Part shown: positions 20,216-23,900 of the stretch, piece after piece
How positions within the stretch are numbered: the first letter of the stretch is position 1
How the letters are laid out: each line of letters starts with the position of its first letter
Source of the DNA: Fragilaria radians
Taxonomy: Eukaryota; Bacillariophyta; Fragilariophyceae; Fragilariales; Fragilariaceae
Direction: 5' to 3'
Assembly: GCA_900642245.1 (NCBI GenBank)
Contig: CAAAJI010000213.1
Location: 65,313 to 89,212 of the forward strand
DNA: 23,900 nt
Notes under the pieces: generated by a model
Databases searched by the model: none
Told to the model about the DNA's origin: nothing
Seen by the model: the letters and a program-made list of their open reading frames with translations, nothing else
Translations under genes and position numbers: made by a program

Positions 20216-21238
20216 CCTTTAAGCGAATTAGATATGCAATGAATAATTCGTTAAAGTTCGACTTTCGTGATGAGTTTTTGTGCTTACTGAGTTCGTTACA
20301 TTTTTCTGATGTGAAACTCCTCGCCAAAAATAATGGAAACACTCCTTTTGAGTCGCGGTATTCTCTTGTGTATTCAATTTTTAAATCCCAGTACGACTTT
20401 TTTCATGTTCCTGTCTCCACTTTTTGCGACCACATATTCGAAGCTATGGTATTGCTAAGCGGAGTGCTGTTAGTCGTCCATCATTCACAATACCTTTCCT
20501 GAAAGAGGATACGGGACTGCTACTTCTAAAGCCACAGCATTGCCAACTTCTATTTATTTGTTTGTTTCCACATTTGAATCCTGTTTGTCTCTATCTGCAT
20601 TTAGATGTTTTTTTACATTTCTAGTGCACAATAAATGGGATTGCCATTCAAATACCTTGAGGCTGCCAAGCAAAAGCTGAGTCTGTTTCAGTAGTTCTTT
20701 ATGTATTACTAAGTCGTATTGTGGACATCATAAACCTATAATTTTGCAGCTCCTTCAAGCAAAAGAATAGTTACGCATAGCTGCCGTACAATAAGCAAGG
20801 CAAACATTAGTTATCTATTTGCACTTTTCAACAACTTTCATAAAATCCAATGACGTAGATAGACGCCTAAGTGTTGATCATCATTTGAGGACTTTGGAAA
20901 TTCATGATCAAAGAGGGCTAATCACAACAAGTATGGGTTCACCAAAGAAGTTAGTACGTGACACCTTCAACTACAATTCATTGTCTTTAGAGAACTCACG
21001 TGCACTTTATTTGAATTCCTAGGTGATTACCATGATGCGAACAAGAAAATGTCTTGTATAATATATTTAAATTGTAAAAGGGCCCAAACTCAATAATGAA
21101 TATTCATCATTGAGACTGGTTGAAACATTCTATACTCTTCCAAACTACGAGTATTGTATTTGCACTGTTGTACTCGTATGCGAAATTGAATCATGCTCAA
21201 GGACCAAAAGTGGTAAACGGCTATGTTCATTCATTAAA
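20216..21238. promoter_or_regulatory. Divergent intergenic region, ARF GEF / CHMP6
   Basis: 1023 bp separate the two divergent start codons and must contain both promoters. Two short open frames (20239-20502 and 20819-21022, +) show no family features. The most distinct element is a 26-bp dyad at 21089-21114. Just left of it is an AT-rich run (21057-21075, ATAATATATTTAAATTG) that could be a core promoter element for CHMP6. No known RNA gene was seen. Confidence 0.4.
21089..21114. promoter_or_regulatory. 26-bp near-perfect palindrome upstream of CHMP6
   Basis: The left arm is CTCAATAATGAAT and the right arm ATTCATCATTGAG. They are exact reverse complements except for one pair (A against C), with a perfect 12-bp core ATGAATATTCAT. 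It lies 125 bp before the CHMP6 start, next to an AT-rich run, and could be a dimer-binding site or a cruciform or hairpin in a 5' leader. Confidence 0.4.
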
Positions 21239-21913
21239 ATGGGAGGTAAAAGCAGCAAACCATCCAATACTCGAAAGCCTGCAACCCATGTGGCAGCGGG
21301 TAAGATTACCGAAATCGACCGCGCAATGTTAGATTTGAAAAATGCTCGTGATCGATTGCAGAAGTATCGCAACAGGCTATCCCTAGAGGAAACTCAATTG
21401 GTTGAACGGGCACGTCAGGCTAAGGAGAGGGGCCACACCAAACAGGCTTTGGGATTATTAAGGCTCAAGAAATACAAGAATGTCACGATAGATCAAGTTG
21501 AGCAGAAGCTTCTAACAGTCTTGCAAATGGTTGAGACTATCGACTCGAAGCAGAATGAAAAAGAATTTCTGAGTGCTTTACGATCTGGTAAAGATGCTCT
21601 GGCACAAATGCAAAAGGAAACCACCGTTGAAGATGTGCTACAATTAATGGAACAAATTCAAGAACAAAATGAAGTTGAAAAGGAGGTTGCGGAGATTTTA
21701 AGTAATGTTCCTTCTCTATCGGCAGTAGACGAGGCAACTGTAGAGGCAGAACTCCTAGCATTGGAGACGAATATTAAGATGGAAGGAAAGGAAGAAATTG
21801 ATTTACCAGCCGCGCCAACAACTAAGCTGCCTCAATTGAAGAATGATATTAGATTAGAGACAGATCAAGTCACTAGTAAGCCAGATGGGGGCAGAATAGC
21901 CGTTGCTTCGTAA
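21239..21913 (+). CDS. CHMP6: ESCRT-III subunit CHMP6/Vps20
   Basis: 224 residues, single exon. The start at MGGKSSK is chosen over a longer frame because it creates an N-myristoylation signal (Gly2, Ser6), as in CHMP6/Vps20, and the upstream codons (including a TTG start at 21110) look non-coding. The helical Snf7 core runs about 22-160 (ITEIDRAMLDLKNARDRLQKY, then ARQAKERGHTKQALGLLRLKKYK). The C-terminus holds an acidic helix (VEAELLALE) and IDLPAAPTTKLP (187-198), a type 2 MIT-interacting motif like that in CHMP6. CHMP6 links ESCRT-II to ESCRT-III and nucleates Snf7/CHMP4 filaments during multivesicular body formation. Length matches human CHMP6 (about 200) with a longer, Lys-rich N-terminus before the first helix. 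Confidence 0.92.
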   Translation: MGGKSSKPSNTRKPATHVAAGKITEIDRAMLDLKNARDRLQKYRNRLSLEETQLVERARQAKERGHTKQALGLLRLKKYKNVTIDQVEQKLLTVLQMVETIDSKQNEKEFLSALRSGKDALAQMQKETTVEDVLQLMEQIQEQNEVEKEVAEILSNVPSLSAVDEATVEAELLALETNIKMEGKEEIDLPAAPTTKLPQLKNDIRLETDQVTSKPDGGRIAVAS

Positions 21914-23007
21914 TTTGGTAACAAGGTGGATGAAGAAGAGTTTGAGCTGAACAAATGTAGCAACGTTGAAAAAGTGTAATGTCATGTTTTGATCAAAATC
22001 TCTACAGCTTTTTTGTAAGTATTCGTAATTAATTTGTCTATAAAAATAGCTGATACAATAAAATATAGGTATGATTCCTTCCTAAAGTTGTCTAAATCAC
22101 ATATTCAAAACTGACAAATGTTTCTCCCTAGTACTACAAGAATCACAGTGGTCATCTCCAAAAACAGAATCAAGCAGAATATTGAAAAGGACCAAAAGCA
22201 TCATTTTCCTTAAGGACTTCTTTTTTATTCCTTTATTGCCTAGGTGTTTGGTTTCCTTTTTCTAGATTACATATTGAATTCCTTTCCAAAGTGACAAATG
22301 TATTTCCCTTGTTTTACAAAAATCACAGTGATCATCTCCAAAAACAGAATCAAGACGAATATTGAAAAGGACTAAAAGCATCATTTTCCTTTAGGACTTC
22401 TTTTTTCTTCCTGTATTGCCTATTCATTTCAAACAGATAGGTGTTTGGGTTTCTTTCTTATTCTCCTTTTTGAAGAATTTAGGCAATATCCTGAGAATTT
22501 TTGTGCAACAAATGAATTAGCCTACAAAAATGATAAATATAAGAGATGGGTTAAGAGAGGAAAGTCACAGTTTGTGCTGCATCAAGTGATGCAATTTGGA
22601 AGGTAGTACACCGCAATCAACTTGAAAGACTTGTGAATTCCTTGTTTCTGGGAACTTGATGGCAAAGTCAGTCATAGTAGATCCATGAAAGATGATTATG
22701 TTGTCACTCTCTTTGCAGTCAATTCTTGTAATATAGTTTGGGTTTACAACACACACCTCAAGCACTCATTTAATATTCATCCATTATCTCTAACAGTTTT
22801 TTCAAGAAATAATTTTCGGTTAGTTCTCTTCAGTCTGAAACTTGACCCTATAACAATTTTTTCGATGTTGACAGACCTAGCAGGAAAGCATATTCGTGAT
22901 TCAATTTAGCATATCACTATCATCTTGAGCGTATTGTCGAATAATATTTAACGTTGTCAAATTTTTTTTATTGATTTTGCCGATCCTGTCGCATTCTCAC
23001 CCCAGAG
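21914..23007. other. Intergenic stretch containing a diverged tandem repeat
   Basis: Apart from the repeat at 22091-22457 I see no supported feature. Open frames at 22565-22765 (-) and 22685-22909 (+) overlap on opposite strands and match nothing known. The right end contains the promoter of the cysteine-rich protein gene, with a poly-T tract near 22962-22969. Confidence 0.4.
22091..22457. repeat. Two-copy tandem direct repeat, period about 180 bp
   Basis: Unit A (about 22091-22260) and unit B (about 22261-22457) align at an offset of 180 through most of their length. Shared blocks include AATCACAGTG (22141, 22321), ATCTCCAAAAACAGAATCAA and GCATCATTTTCCT. Unit B has about 10 extra bases near its start and about 18 extra bases before TAGGTGTTTGG. 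Substitutions are frequent, so the duplication is not very recent. No coding frame is shared between the units. Confidence 0.85.
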
Positions 23008-23619
23008 ATGAGAATACACCCAAATCTTGGACTAAATCTTGTCGTTCCAAGGAGCCACAACCTTCTTACCTACCTTCTTACAATATCATCAATAGTGATC
23101 AGCCATGCGCAAAGTAATCCTCCCTGTAGCGTTTGTGGAGTAGGAATGGTTGTCGGAAGCCCAAGTGCTGTTTTCACACCTCCGTCACCCATGTACTCAA
23201 ACATACCTTGTGGAACGTTAGAGATCGCCGGAAAAGATGGAAAAATTACACCTGATGATTGCAAACGTCTTCCACCATTAATAGTATCAATCTGCACGTG
23301 TATAAATGCAATGCCCATGACACCCAACTCAGTATCTCCCATTATAACAACAGCACCCGTAGCACCAACCTTCACACCACCTGGGACTGTAGCACCTTTT
23401 TCTCCAGTAAGTGACCCTACTACAGCTTCTCCGATTAGCCCTACCATTGCACCATCCTTGACTCCAATTACAGCTGCACCAGTAATACCACCAACAAAGT
23501 CTCCAACTAGACGACGGACGATGAGGCCTACAAGAGCTCCCACTCGAAAGCCTACACGTGCTCCTACTCGAAAACCTACGAGATTACCGAATCGAAGACC
23601 TACGCGTGTCCCAAATTAA
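23008..23619 (+). CDS. Secreted six-cysteine protein with Thr/Pro/Arg tail, diatom type
   Basis: 203 residues. A hydrophobic stretch (about 17-34, LLTYLLTISSIVISHA) followed by SHA|Q fits a signal peptide, though the leader before it is long; a later start is not available. Residues 40-98 form a compact module with six cysteines spaced C-x2-C-x24-C-x16-C-x10-C-x-C (C40, C43, C68, C85, C96, C98), with CGVGM, PCGTLEIAG and a final CTC. Similar modules with Pro/Thr-rich tails are frequent in diatom genomes; their function is not established as far as I know. Residues 100-165 are Pro/Thr/Ser/Ala-rich, likely O-glycosylated. Residues 166-203 are strongly basic and made of PTR-x-PT-R/K repeats (RAPTRKPTRAPTRKPTR). 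An extracellular or cell-wall role is my inference. Confidence 0.75.
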   Translation: MRIHPNLGLNLVVPRSHNLLTYLLTISSIVISHAQSNPPCSVCGVGMVVGSPSAVFTPPSPMYSNIPCGTLEIAGKDGKITPDDCKRLPPLIVSICTCINAMPMTPNSVSPIITTAPVAPTFTPPGTVAPFSPVSDPTTASPISPTIAPSLTPITAAPVIPPTKSPTRRRTMRPTRAPTRKPTRAPTRKPTRLPNRRPTRVPN

Positions 23620-23763
23620 AGTAAACATTATGGTTAGGCAATTCTGTGCTTCGTCTAGAAACATCCCAGGAAAGAGAATGATTTAATTTGTTGAGAATGT
23701 AGTGATTATCATTCGTTACGCCAAGCTGCTATGAATCATTGCGGAATAGCGCAATATGCCTAG

Positions 23764-23900
23764 AGTTCAGTGCCATGGAAAGCGCTTATTGTGGAGTTTG
23801 TGAATAATACAAATCGAATCCACAAGGAAATTGTGCCAGAGGGGGTAAGAAGCATCCATGGGGTCACTTGTTATCAGCATCGCCAAGCTTTTCTTGGAGG
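23764..23900 (+). CDS. Unidentified open frame running off the right edge
   Basis: After a TAG at 23761-23763 a + strand frame stays open for 45 codons to the window end with no ATG. It includes HKEIVPEGVRSIHGVTCYQH and ends RQAFLGG. The GVT-x-x-x-HRQAF part is faintly like the start of an AP2-type DNA-binding domain, but too little is present to decide. It may be an internal exon or chance. Between 23620 and 23763 nothing else is visible. Confidence 0.2.

Noticed and set aside
20819..21022. 67-residue open frame upstream of CHMP6
   Set aside because: Starts at TTG, with no motif or family match; probably chance.
21110..21238. 43-residue N-terminal extension of CHMP6
   Set aside because: It starts at TTG inside the palindrome, and using it would bury the MGGKSS myristoylation signal expected of CHMP6/Vps20.
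23070..23543. 157-residue Gly/Val-rich frame antisense to the cysteine-rich protein
   Set aside because: Its composition is what the complement of Pro/Thr/Ala repeats gives; the + strand frame has a signal peptide and ordered cysteines.
1..23900. tRNA, spliceosomal RNA or CRISPR arrays
   Set aside because: Isolated TTCGATTC-like strings (for example near 3705) lack the other tRNA arms; no regular short repeats with spacers occur. A covariance-model scan would be needed to exclude weak cases.

Overview
The window looks like nuclear DNA of a photosynthetic stramenopile, most likely a diatom. Genes are intron-poor and AT-rich; the two introns I can prove are both 74 nt with GT-AG ends. One gene encodes a secreted six-cysteine protein with a Thr/Pro/Arg tail of a kind common in diatoms. 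Ribosomal protein eS26 is clearly eukaryotic. The species cannot be fixed from the sequence alone.

Layout. Positions 1-1540 hold no gene I can support. About 1541-3110 is a decayed Ty3/gypsy retrotransposon on the + strand (gag-like zinc-knuckle remnant, then reverse transcriptase and the start of RNase H, with stops and frameshifts). At 4988-6091 (+) is a type II membrane protein of the GT61/DUF563 glycosyltransferase type. At 7672-9920 (+) is a two-exon TBC Rab-GAP. It is followed by eS26 (10161-10481, -) and a CCDC43-like gene (10856-11629, +) that runs into a 20-N assembly gap. Immediately right of the gap the same block starts again: TBC 3' end (11650-12018), eS26 (12255-12575, -) and CCDC43-like (12946-13784, two single-base insertions). 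Copy 1 ends exactly at the gap and copy 2 starts exactly there, so I read this as two contig ends from diverged haplotypes that were laid side by side rather than merged. The real locus is probably one TBC, one eS26 and one CCDC43. The large - strand gene at 13917-20215 encodes a 2074-residue ARF exchange factor with the order MABP, DCB, HUS, Sec7, PH. At 21239-21913 (+) is ESCRT-III CHMP6/Vps20. A non-coding stretch with a diverged tandem repeat of about 180 bp follows, then the secreted cysteine-rich protein (23008-23619, +) and an unidentified open frame running off the right edge.

Function. Four genes act in membrane traffic or its products: a Rab GAP, an ARF GEF, an ESCRT-III subunit and a Golgi-type glycosyltransferase. 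They are on both strands with their own promoters, so this is a neighbourhood and not an operon; I do not claim co-regulation. The points most worth following are the MABP-containing large ARF GEF, eS26 lacking half of its zinc-binding cysteines, the position of both introns just before the catalytic finger of the GAP and the GEF, and the false-duplication signature at the gap.
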